A stretch of 64,000 bases of DNA, from the NCBI GenBank assembly GCA_905221605.1, contig CAJNDS010002080.1, positions 1,488,340 to 1,552,339 on the forward strand, written 5' to 3'. Source of the stretch: Symbiodinium natans. Lineage: Eukaryota; Sar; Dinophyceae; Suessiales; Symbiodiniaceae. Made by a program: the position numbers and the translations under genes. The notes beneath the pieces are model-generated. The model was not told the origin of the DNA and did not search any database. It saw only the letters and a program-made list of their open reading frames with translations. This document shows positions 11,470 through 22,669 of this stretch, piece by piece. Position 1 is the stretch's first letter; each line of letters begins with the position of its first letter.

Positions 11470-12744
11470 GGTCCGCGTGGACGAGAGGCCTTCTTGGCCG
11501 TGCTTGACCTAATTGTGCACATTTAGTATATTCTAGTATCCTGCGTCGGGAGCTGAATGCAGGAGAAGATCTTGTCGCACGCCGGGCTGGTTAGCCTCAC
11601 GGGGGCATTCGAATTGGCGAACTGACCTGGGCTTGCACGCAAATCTTCGCGCTCTAACCTAGCTAGCCCTAGGATGTCTGTAAGAATCGGTTGTCTGGCC
11701 CATAGCTGTCGAGCCCGTAGTTGCTGTGTGTTCATTGCGTGCGAGCACTCTGGTGGTTCTAGGCTTGGCTTGGAACCAGATTGTATGGCAGGCTTGACGA
11801 GCTGCTCGAAAATGACAAGGTGGCGCGTGCATTGCAATTTCCATCAAGCTCCCGTTAGAGCTGCGGACTGTTGGGCCGGATGGTGTTTGTAGGTTGGCAT
11901 AGTTTGGCAGTTTGGTCATGTGCAAGGACAAGGACTTTGGCGACGCGCCGGATGCAGAAGCGCGGCTCGGCGCAAGTCTGCGTGTCATGCGAGCATGCCG
12001 AAGTGCCCGGAATGCTAGATTATCAGAACACTTTGTAAGTGTCTGAATGCGAGCCACCAGGAGAATCTATGGCGTGGATGATTCGTTGATGCCAGGCTTG
12101 CTGCTCATTGCTCCCTCTAGCATCCCAACATGTTGCAACCCCGAGCTTACAGTTTACACCACCAAGCAGTCCATTCTGGATGGAGATGAGAGCGGCAAAC
12201 AAATAGATTCGTTGACCTAGATGACAGCTGCTCGTCCACACATGACAGGCGGCCAACCGCCGTCGGAGAACGAACCATGCCCGGTTTCGCTGCCATGCTA
12301 AATCTACGTGAGGTGTATTGTAGGTATGAGGACATAGGGACTGATCTCTTCAAACACACTGTAAATAGAGAGGGCTTCTTGCATGACGGAAGTTGTTCCG
12401 TTTGTTCGGAGCTGTTGCCGAAGGCAACGCTCAACTTAGACCTTGACTCTCTCACGTGTCAAGCCTAGATGAGGCCTGCATCGATGGCAAGGTTATTGGT
12501 GTCACAACTGTGCTGGCGTCAGTTCGAAGAACTTGCCAGCTGGCCGTTTGGACAAGATCCCAGCTGGTTGAAGCCATTAATTCCGTGCGTTCATTTCGCG
12601 AGTGCAAAATGACCAGAAGACTGAGTGCAGAGATTCCTTGGGGGCATTTCTCCAAGTTGAAGCACAGACGGTCACTGAGCGGCCGACCTATAGTGTTGCC
12701 CACCCAAGGCATAGCGCATGCCTTCGATTTTTAGATAGCTCGTA
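11470..12744. other. no chained gene
   Basis: Open frames on both strands without family matches or consistent splice phases. It lies immediately before the tandem array. Confidence 0.3.
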
Positions 12745-15700
12745 GAACATGGTCATCGGGCCAGCATGGACCCGGGGCGAAATCGAGAAGCCAGCTGGGA
12801 CCAAGAACATGGGTAGCTGGACTGCCGCGGTAGCGAGCTCGACATTTCCGCAATCAATCCAAGCACATGCAAAGTTCAATCGATGACACAGCCACGCGCT
12901 CTCTAATGCTGAGGTCTACACTCCAGAGCAACAAGCTCGCTTAGGCAACCGCGCTGCTGTTGCGACAAGTTGCGACATGTTTCAATCGATGAGCAGATAT
13001 TGCTATAGCGCATGCTAGCGCGCATTGGCTTGGAAATCTGCCAAACAGTCCACAAGTTTGTCTAAGCGCATTCAGCTGGTTCTTGGAAGAAGGTGTGGAC
13101 GAGTCGGGCAACAAGGTGGCCGATCTGGCCCAGGTGGGCGCAGCTCTACCGTCTCTGGTGTCAGTTGTTGCAGCTGGCAAGCACACGTTGCTGGCGCATG
13201 CGAGGCTGCAGCTCCTCCTAAGCTATGCGGGGCCATCGGGCCAGCTTGGACCCGGGGCGAAATCGAAAAACCGGCTGGGACCAAGAACATGGGCAGCTGG
13301 ACTGCCGCAGCAGCGACCTCGACGTTTCCGCAATGAATCGAACCACTTGCGCAAATCAAGCGATGACACAGACAAGATTTCCCCAGATTTCGCCTATCCT
13401 GAGGTCTACACTCCAGAGCAACAAGCTCGCTTAGGCGCCCTCGCTGCCACTCTCACGGGCCATTTCCACGAGTTGGAGTCTGCAGTAGACGTGCAGATGT
13501 TGCCAGAGCGCATGCTAGCGTCTAGAGCGTGTGGTGGCTTGGAAATCTGCCGAACATTCCACAAGTTTGTCTAAGTGCATTCAGCTCGCTCTTGGAAGAA
13601 GGTGTGGACGAGTCGGGCAACAAGGTTCCCGATCTGGCCAAGGCGGGCGTAGCTCTACCGTCTCTTGTGTCAGTTGTTGTAGCTGGCAAGCGCACGTTGC
13701 TGGCGCATGCGAGGCTGCAGCTCCTCCGCAGCTGCCGAAGCTCGGGGCCATATGCGGGGCCATCGGGCCAGCTTGGACCCGGGGCGAAATCGAAAAACCG
13801 GCTGGGACCAAGAACATGGGCAGCTGGACTGCCGCAGCAGCGACCTCGACGTTTCCGCAATGAATCGAACCACTTGCGCAAATCAAGCGATGACACAGAC
13901 AAGATTTCCCCATATTTCCCCTATCCTGAGGTCTACACTCCAGAGCAACAAGCTCGCTTAGGCGCCCTCGCTGCCACTCTCAGGGGCCATTTCCACGAGT
14001 TGTGGTCTGCAGTACTCGTGCAGATGTTGCTGTTGCACATGCTAGCGTGTATTGGCTTGGAATCTGCCGCACATTCCACAAGTTTGTCTAAGTGCATTCA
14101 GCTGGCTCTTGCAAGAAGGTGTGGACGAGTCGGGCAACAAGGTTCCCGATCTGGCCGAGGTGGGCGCAGCTCTACCGTCTCTTGTGTCAGTTGTTGCAGC
14201 TGGCAAGCACACGTTGCTGGTGCATGCGAGGCTGCAGCTCCTCCTAAGCTATGCGGGGCCATCGGGCCAGCTTGGACCCGGGGCGAAATCGAAAAACCGG
14301 CTGGGACCAAGAACATGGGCAGCTGGACTGCCGCAGCAGCGACCTCGACATTTCCGCAATGAATCGAAGCTCTTGCACAAATCAAGCGATGACACAGACC
14401 CGATCTCCCCTATCCTGAGGTTTACACTCCAGAGCAACAAGCTCGCTTAGGCGCCCTCGCTTCCACTTTCCCCATTTCCACACACAATTGGAATGCACAT
14501 GTTGCTCTTGATGCGAGCGTGTGTTGGCTTGGAAAACCGCCGTCCATGCTAAACACCCGCCTTTTGCCAGTAGAGTAAGGCTAGCGCAAGTGGGTGCAAA
14601 GGCGGGCGCAAGGGCTAGTGCAGCGACAGTGTCTTTTCTGCGGAGAAACAAGGGTTTTGCTTTGTGGCTTTAGAGTTTAGTCTGTCAGCTGGGCGTGGCG
14701 CGCCCAAGGGTGGCGCAAGGGACGCGCAAGGCTGGCGCAAGACAGCATGGCCGATGTGGAGTCATGAGCCTTAGTAGAGGATCTTCGGAGGTGGGCAGCC
14801 AGAGGTTTCCCATGAAGCAGGAAGATAAAACATGGAAAGCTCCGCTAGGGACAGCTTTGACAGCCGTCCAAGCCCGGGATGTGTAGAGCAAGGTTTGTGA
14901 TTTGAGGGCCCTACCAAGTTTTGTAATTGGCGTGTGCTTGCTGGCATGGCCAAACACTAACACAGCGCAAGGCTGCGCAAGGCGGCGCAAGGGCAAGGTG
15001 CAAGGGAAACCTACGGCTTTAGGCTTAAACACAAGAGTTTAGAACAACATCCCCTTCCACGACAAGTTCGTCTAAGTGCATTCAGCTGGCTCTTGGAAGA
15101 AGGTGTGGACGAGTCTGGCAAGAAGGTGGCCGATCTGGCCAAGGTGCGCGCAGCTCTACCGTCGCTTGCGTCAGTTGTTGCAGCTGGCAAGCACACGTTG
15201 CTGGCGCATGCGAGGCTGCAGCTCCTCCTAAGCTATGCGGGGCCATCGGGCCAGCTTGGACCCGGGGCGAAATCGAAAAACCGGCTGGGACCAAGAACAT
15301 GGGCAGCTGGACTGCCGCAGCAGCGACCTCGACATTTCCGCAATGAATCGAAGCTCTTGCACAAATCAAGCGATGACACAGACCCGATCTCCCCTATCCT
15401 GAGGTTTACACTCCAGAGCAACAAGCTCGCTTAGGCGCCCTCGCTTCCACTTTTCCCATTTCCACATAGAATCGGGGTCCGCAGTAGGCGTCCAGATGTT
15501 GCTAGCGCCTGCTACATTGGCTTGGAAATCTGCCGATTATTCAACAAGGTTCGTCTAAGTCCATTCAGCTGGCTCTTGGACGAAGGTGTGGACGAGTTTG
15601 GCAAGAAAGTGGCCGATCCGGCCAAGGTGCGCGCAGCTCTACCGTCTCTTGTGTCAGTTGTTGCAGCTGGCATGTGCATGTTGCCGGCACATCCGAGGCT

Positions 15701-16320
15701 GCAGCTCCTCCGAAGCTCGGGGCCACACTCGGGTCCATTGGGCCAGCTTGGACCCGGGGCGAAATCGAAAAGCCGGCTGGGACCAAGACCATGGACACCT
15801 TCGCAGGTAGCTGGACTGCTGCAGCAGCGACCTCGACATTTCCGCAACGGATCGAAGCTCTTGCATAGAACAACCGATGACACGTGATGACACAGACGCG
15901 CTCTCCCTAATCCAAAGGTCTACACTCCAGAGCAACAAGCTCGCTTAGGCACACGCGCTCCAGTGATGGAGTCTGCGGTAGTTAGGGTGTGCCATTGCGG
16001 CTACCGTATGCCAGCATGCACTGGCTTGGAGAACTGCTGAACATTCAACAAGTTCGTCTAAGTGCATTCAGCTGGCGCTTGGAAGAAGGTGTGGACGAGT
16101 CGGGCAACAAGGTTCCCGATCTGGCCAAGGCGCGCGCAACTCTACCGTCTCTTGTGTCAGTTGTTGCAACTGGCAAGCGCACGTTGCTGGCGCATGCGAG
16201 GCTGCAGCTCCTCCTAAGCTATGCGGGGCCATCGGGCCAGCTTGGACCCGGGGCGAAATCGAAAAACCGGCTGGTACCAAGAACATGGGCAGCTGGACTG
16301 CCGCAGCAGCGACCTCAGTT
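12745..16320. repeat. tandem array of ~490-bp units, exon-derived
   Basis: The word GCGAAATCGA marks seven units, at about 12777, 13257, 13784, 14283, 15267, 15759 and 16253. Spacings are 480, 527, 499, 984, 492 and 494 bp. Each unit carries a + strand reading containing EEGVDESGNKVPDLAKAG and, further on, VYTPEQQARLGALAA. The first unit is partial and diverged; the last stops abruptly near 16317. The double spacing between units 4 and 5 is caused by an insertion. The unit readings resemble the single-copy sequence at 16610-16790 (VYTEEQQARLGG and EAGVDEEGKPVAKKAK), so the array probably arose from exons plus introns of that gene. Confidence 0.9.
14540..15050. repeat. ~500-bp insertion in the array with GCGCAAGG motifs
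   Basis: This block is absent from the other units. It interrupts unit 4/5 between sequence matching GCTTGGAAA-CTGCC and sequence matching ACAAGTTCGTCTAAG. It contains clusters of the word GGCGCAAGG and variants near 14575-14625, 14695-14745 and 14960-15005, as a degenerate minisatellite. No coding content was recognised. Confidence 0.7.
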
Positions 16321-16604
16321 TGCAGACTTCCGACCTGTAAGCTATGAGTGTACACACACGCCCGCCATGGCTCCAAATGGTGCTTGCTTGTGGTACCTTT
16401 GACACACTGAGCTTGCCAGAGAGAGGCGAAGCTGTTGAGAGAGAAAACTCCCCTACTTTATAGAAAATGCTTATTGCAAAGGCAGCAGTGACAGTTTGCA
16501 TTGTCTGATGTGAACTCAACTGACGGCGATGCAACGATGGGGAGAGCTGCATTCGTGCAAGGAAACACTGAACAAGAGTGCTGCACCATGCAAGACCTCC
16601 AACT

Positions 16605-17218
16605 TAAGGTGTACACAGAAGAGCAGCAAGCTCGCTTAGGCGGTGTCGGGAATGTGGTGGGGGCACACATCTTGTAGCAGAGAAGCAAAAGGAAGCATCG
16701 CGCAAGCAATGTGGAAGCAGGTGTTGACGAAGAGGGAAAACCGGTCGCGAAGAAAGCCAAGGCCATATTCCCATCACTTAAGAAATGGCAGACCTGTGAC
16801 GAAGCAGGCGTCGTCGCCTGCAGATACTCCTCTGCTGCGCTCTCATCTACCGGCTGTTTATACACGAATTGTTCACTGGCTAACCCCGCTTTGCTTGCAC
16901 GAACCTTCGCCTGCTCCAGGTCTCCAGAGTGGCTCGGCATATTTCCCCTCCAGTGGGTGTTTGGGCTTGTGACTGAAGTGCAGTCTGAGGCAATTTCTAT
17001 TCACTTGCGCTGGCACTGCAGGTACATCGCTGCTTTGATGATGTCCGACAAGCTCTTCGCTGACCTGTGCAAGTCCCGCCCTCGACATTCAGCACCGCCT
17101 CGCACAGGTTTCGGGCTAACTAAGAGTTTGTGCTGGAACCTGCGCAGCTCTCCGCTGGCCAACAAGGAAACATTTTCGCAAGTACGACACGAACAAAGAC
17201 GGACTCATGGAGCTGCGA
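16605..17218 (+). CDS. EF-hand-type gene, parental to the tandem array
   Basis: Three exon-like pieces are visible. Around 16610-16650 the + strand reads KVYTEEQQARLGG. Around 16709-16800 it reads VEAGVDEEGKPVAKKAKAIF then PSLKKWQ. Exon 17167-17218 reads KHFRKYDTNKDGLMELR, the first half of a calcium-binding EF-hand loop (D-x-N-x-D-G), cut before the final Glu by a possible GC donor. EF-hand proteins bind calcium; the target here is unknown. The first two pieces match the repeated units upstream. Exon order and phases between pieces are not resolved, so treating them as one gene is inference. Confidence 0.45.
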
Positions 17219-18190
17219 GCTCGGTTATTATGAAGCTCTCCCTGTTTGCATCAAATCGTGGCCGTTCGGTTCGAGATCGTGGGGATTGCTTGGGGGGAGG
17301 GAGGAGGCGGGTGCCTTTCAGAAGTGCAATGCCTGGGAATGCCTTTTTCCAGGGACATCTTAGAGACAAAAGTCTGGAAGGGGAGTCCAGATAATCTGAT
17401 TCCAGGGTAAAGGGCGGGTAAAAATAAAAGACCATGCTTCCCAGGGCTCTCTCCTGTGGCCGAATTCTTTCACGTTGCCGTACAGTATCCACGTCCTGGT
17501 TGGGGGAGGTTGACCCCATTCCCTTTCGAGGAGCGAAGCAATGCTTACATATGCCAAAACAGGCTCGATGATGCTCACCATTTCAAACGACCCTAGGGAA
17601 AGCCACATGGAAATACCCCCCTCGCAGATGCATTAAGGACCCCTTAGGTCTTGGGGAGGGGGACCGGCTCAAGACCCCGTAAGGACTGCTGAGACCATTC
17701 CTCCGAGCCTGGGGCACCACATTGACGACCTTCAGGGGACTTCACTCCTCTAAAAGACCGAGCGGAAAAAGTGGCCCAGCCCCAAAAACAGGACCGTATT
17801 TGCTTGGAGTCCTCGTATGAAGCAACTGCCAAAGTGTACGTCGCCAAAAAAAGTGCGTTCTCCTCATCCCTTGGAGTGGCTTCGGCTCAAAAGGCCACGG
17901 GCTCCAAAGTATTGAGGGTCCTCGTCGACAGGCGGAAGATCAAAAGACATCTCGGAAGGATCCTTCTTTTCAACCTTAAGCACATACGTTCGAACATCGC
18001 AATCGTGCAGCGTTTGCAGGTTCACCCACGCGTTTGCAAAGTTTGTGCGAGTAGGCAGTCTGCGCACCCATAAGGCTGGACGAGACCACGAAACTCTGCC
18101 AGGACTTGCATAACAGCTTCAAGCTCAGAAGCAACGTGCATCAAATCTGCTTGAGCGAGACCTCCTGCTTATATTCCAGACACGTGACAG

Positions 18191-18589
18191 GCATGGGGCT
18201 GCCCGTTGATGAAGAGAGCATCAAGGTTCGACGTCGACGGTTTCTGCATCTTCTGTCAAGTGCTTCGGCCAAGTTCGACCAGGCAGCCACTGAGTCCACC
18301 AAGCAGTTTGCTGAAGGTGCGATGCTCGAGTTGTTCTTTCCTTCTGGCTTTGACTTCACGAACAGGAGAAGACAAGAGCACTCTTTCTGAGGAGGCACCA
18401 AACCTAAGATGGCGTGCAGAAAATTTGTGGGCGTTCTTGCCTGGCAGCAGCGGCGAGGAGTTCGCGCGCTGGTTCCGGGAACTCTTGAAGGTTCAACTCT
18501 TCCCAAATGTTGACATCACGTACTTTCTTCTGTCAGCATGCGCAGCCGGCTCCAGCCAGGAGAGCATCGGCAAACACGTGGAGAAGCAG
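18191..18589 (+). CDS. multi-exon gene of unknown function with a 30-nt exon
   Basis: Exon 18191-18316 follows GTGACAG and reads GLPVDEESIKVRRRRFLHLL then SASAKFDQAATESTKQFAEG before a GT donor. Exon 18392-18490 follows TTTCTGAG and reads EAPNLRWRAENLWAFL then GEEFARWFRELLK with a GT donor, phase 0 at both ends. Exon 18560-18589 is only 30 nt (ESIGKHVEKQ), flanked by CAG and GT, phase 0. The phase from the first to the second exon does not match, so an exon may be missing. No family was recognised. Confidence 0.45.
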
Positions 18590-19560
18590 GTCCCATTGTC
18601 AGTTCCTTACGCCGTACACCCATACGCCCAAGACACACGAGCATTCGTCGACGGGCCTTTGTGGGAAGCTACAAATTAAAACAACAAGGAGGGACGCTCA
18701 GGACAGGAATATGCTTTCGCGAAAGTGCTGCAATAGCACCCCGAAAAGAGCGTTATTGCCGGCAGGTTTTTTCGGCTCAGGTTCTTGGCAGACTGCCTGA
18801 GTGGCTCGGCACGAGTGTGCTGTTTCGGTATTTCGTGGCGTGCAATGTCTCTTGGGCATGTTTGGTGTTTCCCATCCTGCCCACATCCTTTTCGTTAGTC
18901 GCCGCGAGCTTGAAAGGAACAGTTAGCAAGTCAGAAATGCTGAGAGCTAAGATCCACAATCCCCGAACCATATGGGATCTCCACGCTGCGGTTTTGCATA
19001 TGCTCGTGTGAGGGGGGGGTTCTTCTCGCTCGATTGCCCATACAGAGGGTTTGTTTGACGTCTGAACAACAAGTTAACCCAGGTGATGCACAGGAGCTGC
19101 CGCTGGTCACATGTCGCATGAGTTCTCCAAAAGTAGCCGTGAAGAAGGTCATTTCCCGATTAAGGAATTGGATCAACACCCGACGCCTTTGTCTCTGAAA
19201 GCTTGTGTGGGACTGTGTGACCAAGGCCAAAGATGGAGATGCTCACCGTGAAGGCCGGGGCCCCGTTTGAGCGCACCCTTGAGCGCGGAGTGATCATCCA
19301 ATATCTGATTGAAATCCTACAAGTCGTGTGTTTCGGCTTCTGAGGTGAAGTCCCTGGGCGGCACGGAGAAGGAGGTCGAGGCTGGGATGCGAATTAGTAT
19401 GAAGCCTCAAGGCAGCTGCATTTGATTTAAGCTCGGTTGCTGCGTGTTGACTGTGCAGGGATTGTTGTCAGGTCCCTAAACAAGGTTTGAGTCAAGAGGA
19501 GGGGTAGGGGTTCGGGGGTTGGGGCAGGGGGTTTGCCTTGAAGTTGGCCTTGTAGCGCAG

Positions 19561-19668
19561 GTGGGGGTTTACGAAAATACGGGACCCCTAATATAAAACC
19601 CCAACCTTTAGGATCCCCTTAGAATAAGGACCCCCAATACGGTACCCCTAATATCGTAAACCCCCAAG
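19561..19668. mobile_element. short inverted-repeat element, introner-like
   Basis: 103-bp core (19563-19665) with ends GGGGGTTTACGAAAATA and, inverted, GGGGGTTTACGATATTA. The interior repeats the words CCCCTAATAT and CCCCCAATAC. The core is flanked by CAG|GT on the left and AAG on the right, so the whole block reads GT...AG like an intron. A second member of the family is at 35050-35175. No coding capacity. It is non-autonomous if mobile. Confidence 0.65.
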
Positions 19669-19732
19669 TCCGGTGCTGCTTCACAGTTTCAAAGCGAAGC
19701 TCCGAAGCTTTGATTTGTGGAAGGGTTTACAG

Positions 19733-19760
19733 TTTAGGTTAGGGTTTAGGGTTTAGGGTG
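19733..19760. repeat. interstitial telomere-like block (TTTAGGG)
   Basis: Three TTTAGGG units, G-rich on the + strand, just upstream of the acceptor of the exon at 19779. Confidence 0.85.
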
Positions 19761-19778
19761 AGAAGCCGTGTGCCGGAG

Positions 19779-20195
19779 GTCCCAGCCGACTGCACCGTGT
19801 CGATGCTGGCAGAAGCTGCAGCCGCGGAGCTGGATCTGCCCTATGCGCAAACGAAGATCTCCGTCAACGGAGAGGCTCCCAATAAAACGAACCCAACTTT
19901 AGGGTTTAGGGTTATAGGGTTTAGGGTTTAGGGTTTAGGGTTTGCAGCAGAGAGCGTGCTGAGTACTGACCGACGAGCTTTTTGGGGAGAGGTGGTGCCG
20001 GACTCCGCATTGCCTGCTGCCCAGCTCTTTCACAAAAAGCACGTTTTACAAGAATGGCGCAGTTTCACTGAGCTGTCGATACCCCGACTCAGGCTCTCCA
20101 GCTTAGAGCTGGGTTCGGACCCCGAAGTGACCGCGGTGGTCATGGACACCATCAAGGCGCCCACCACGCAGCCTCTTATGACTCTTCTGCCGTAG
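19779..20195 (+). CDS. exons of unknown protein flanked by TTTAGGG blocks
   Basis: Exon 19779-19874 (32 codons) follows CCGGAG and reads VPADCTVSMLAEAAAAEL then DLPYAQTKISVNGE, ending before a GC donor, phase 0. A second open segment, about 19947-20195, reads ESVLSTDRRAFWGEVVPDSA and ends ...TTQPLMTLLP with TAG. The link between the two is not phase-matched. The first exon has an alternating pattern that could fit a small alpha/beta fold such as a ubiquitin-like domain, but I cannot support that from motifs. Confidence 0.4.
19899..19942. repeat. interstitial telomere-like block (TTTAGGG)
   Basis: Five to six TTTAGGG units with one TTATAGGG variant, ending in TTTGCAG, a possible splice acceptor. 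Confidence 0.85.
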
Positions 20196-20283
20196 TTTCC
20201 ATAGCCAGTGCTTCCCAGTTCATCTCCAATGCATATGATCTCTAGGTCCGACGACATGTGTACAACATGCCTGGGGCTCACAG

Positions 20284-21380
20284 AAGCGGTTGTGCCAGGA
20301 GTGCTGTCGCTTGTGGCTGCTATGGAATGTACTGTTTTGGAGCGCACTGAGCCCATGCATGCCCATGTGTTTCTGCAAGAGGCGGTTAAGGAATATCTTG
20401 ATTTGGCTCAGGCGTGGAGGTGGTCCAGAGAGACGCGGCTACGCACTGCTTGCCACAGATGAGGCGGGCTCCTCTTCGTCCATGAAGGTCTCGCAGAATG
20501 CGCCACACCATGCAGGTTGAGTTACCCCCAAGAGCAAAGCTAGCGGATCACTTGGACAAGCTGGCCCCAGACACAGTGGGACTTGCACAGGTCGCCCTGG
20601 TCTGCATGAGTTTGTCATAGTTTGTATGAGGTCCCACAGGAAGGATATTCGCACAGACGGCCAGAGGAGTTCGACTTGAAGGCCTGAAGCCTAACGCGGC
20701 AGTGCAACTGCAGGGATGGACGACTCGTGGGAGACGGCATGCTTGAAGATGTGCTTGCTTTTTAAGGCTTTTCAAGCCACTCCCAGTTCGCAAGTGCCCA
20801 AGAAATGGCAAGGCGGAATGAACGAGGCCAGCCATGAAGCTTGCACTAAGGTATAGTAATGTATAGTAGGGTTCTGCGTTACGTTGACTCATCTTATACC
20901 AGGTGGATGTGGATCTCGACGCCACTGCTGAACAAGTCTTCGGGGTTGACGGACACGCCGCGTGCACAGAGCGGTAAGGCAAGCGGCATCAGTAAGACAG
21001 AAATGCCAGGAAGTAGACTGCGAGCTCATTGCAAGTTCAACCCAGTCGGAGGGTTCTTTAAACAGAAGAAGACGAATGTCTGGCACATGCTCTCGATGGC
21101 TGAGGTCGAGCTTTCGGTGCTGGTGCCCATGCGAGGGCTTGACTAGCTCTCTGATTGAGCTCTGGCGGTGGTAGTACAGCAAAAGTATGACCAAGTGCCG
21201 CACACAGCATCCACTTCATACTCCCAGCCCTGGAAAGTTTTGGCATTGCTAAGGTCTCATAATGTATTCGCGTTGCAGGAGGGCTACGTAGCAGCTCCAG
21301 ATTGGTTCCAGCATCTGAACCCGCAGTGTGCGCAGATGATGGAAAAACCTGCAGGGGTGCTGTGCGAGCTTATGCCATGA
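20284..21380 (+). CDS. exon chain of unknown gene upstream of EF-P
   Basis: Three good exons. 20284-20419 reads ...TEAVVPGVLSLVAAMECTVL and later HVFLQEAVKEYLDLAQAW, with AG and GT borders. 20903-20973 reads VDVDLDATAEQVFGVDGHAA between an ATACCAG acceptor and a consensus GTAAGG donor. 21279-21380 reads EGYVAAPDWFQHLNPQCAQM and ends ...VLCELMP with TGA. Phases between them are not all reconciled, so more exons are probably missed. The stop lies 135 bp before the EF-P start on the same strand, which is close spacing for neighbouring genes. No family was recognised. Confidence 0.45.
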
Positions 21381-21515
21381 CAGCGTCTGCTTCGCCCATC
21401 TTCGCCCGCGTGTGCGTTAGATGCCGCGCTGATTTCGACGAAGCGTGGAGCTCAAGGGGCACTAGACACATAGACCTTGCATATGTAAAATCGGCCCCAT
21501 TAGGCCGCGAGGCCG

Positions 21516-21998
21516 ATGCTCATGTTGTGGAGAGCCTCAGCAGCTGGGCGATGTGTGGCAGCGGCCCAAAGATCGGTGAACTCTCGCGCATTCTCTTCTC
21601 GAGCGCTGATACCGGTCACTGAAGTCCGCAAGGGCATGTATATAAAGATCGAGGACAAGTACGGTGAGGTGAAGGTGTTTCATCCTCACAAGCAGGGCCG
21701 AGGAGCCGCATCTTATAACGTGACCTACGACGAGCTAGACACGGGCAAGGAGCGGCTGCACAAATTCACAGCATCGTCCAAGGTCACGAGGATAGAGCCG
21801 GACAGGGAAGAGTGCCAAGTTCTGTATACAAAAGGATCTGGAAAAGAAGAGAAAATCGTGGTACTTGCGGATGCTGAGTACAACGAGGTGGAGGTTCCTC
21901 TTGCATACTTCCAGGGCCACTCCAGCGTGCCAGATGGTGCGACAGCTACACTCTACAAGGATGACAACGACATCATCAAAATCGTCTTGAAGTCCTAG
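21516..21998 (+). CDS. elongation factor P-like protein, organelle-targeted, two-domain
   Basis: Intronless 160-codon frame. Residues 1-31 are rich in Arg, Ala and Ser with no acidic residue, typical of a mitochondrial presequence. From about residue 32 the sequence follows EF-P: an N-terminal KOW-like barrel (VTEVRKGMYIKIEDKYGEVK) with a loop HKQGRGAASYNV, then an OB-type domain (RIEPDREECQVLYTKGSG) ending NDIIKIVLKS. EF-P binds near the ribosomal peptidyl site and helps form difficult peptide bonds such as polyproline. The loop residue that is modified Lys in E. coli EF-P appears to be Arg62 here, as in the arginine-type EF-Ps. The third domain of bacterial EF-P is absent: TAG follows the second domain. 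Family call is from remembered motifs; targeting is inferred. Confidence 0.75.
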   Translation: MLMLWRASAAGRCVAAAQRSVNSRAFSSRALIPVTEVRKGMYIKIEDKYGEVKVFHPHKQGRGAASYNVTYDELDTGKERLHKFTASSKVTRIEPDREECQVLYTKGSGKEEKIVVLADAEYNEVEVPLAYFQGHSSVPDGATATLYKDDNDIIKIVLKS

Positions 21999-22669
21999 GG
22001 CCCGAGGCGGTGTGAGGCCCCAACAATTTTCAGCAGTTGCACCGACTACCCACATGGGGGCAGCGGCTGGTCCAAAACCATGCTGGCGCCACTGCGGGAT
22101 GGTTGTTGTGAGCGGTGAAGTATGGTGAAGTGCTTGTCTTGCATGTTGCATGCAGCGTGGCGGGATTCCGGGATGGGCTTGGAGAGTGTCTTTTCCTACG
22201 CATGACTCATGCGCTTTTCTTCCTGTCTTAGCTTCGAGCACGGAGAAATGACACTGATGGAAAGCAGCAGCGCAGGTGGGTGAGGTCCCCCGAAGTCAGC
22301 CACAGCCTAACGCCATGGCTGGAATGGTCCCGGAAGCTCGAAGCGAGGATGCAGGACACCCTTAACACCAACAAAAGAAAAGCGAGAAGACTTCAGATTC
22401 CCATGATGCCACGCAGGCCTCTTCCCGAAGTTGTTCGAGCTCATTGACTCAGGAAGCCAGGCGTGGAGGGTCGAGTGAACACACAAGAAGTAGGGACCTG
22501 CGTCTGCGCTTCGGAAAAGTCATTTAAGTTTCGCACTCCTGCCAGGCTTCTGTGCTCGACATGCTCGACGACAAATTTGGAGGAGATCTGTCATGGGTCG
22601 CTACGGCTAAGGCTGAGCTAAGGTTTGCAAGTGGAGTTCTTTGTGCAATGGGGTTTACTTCCTTCCGAG

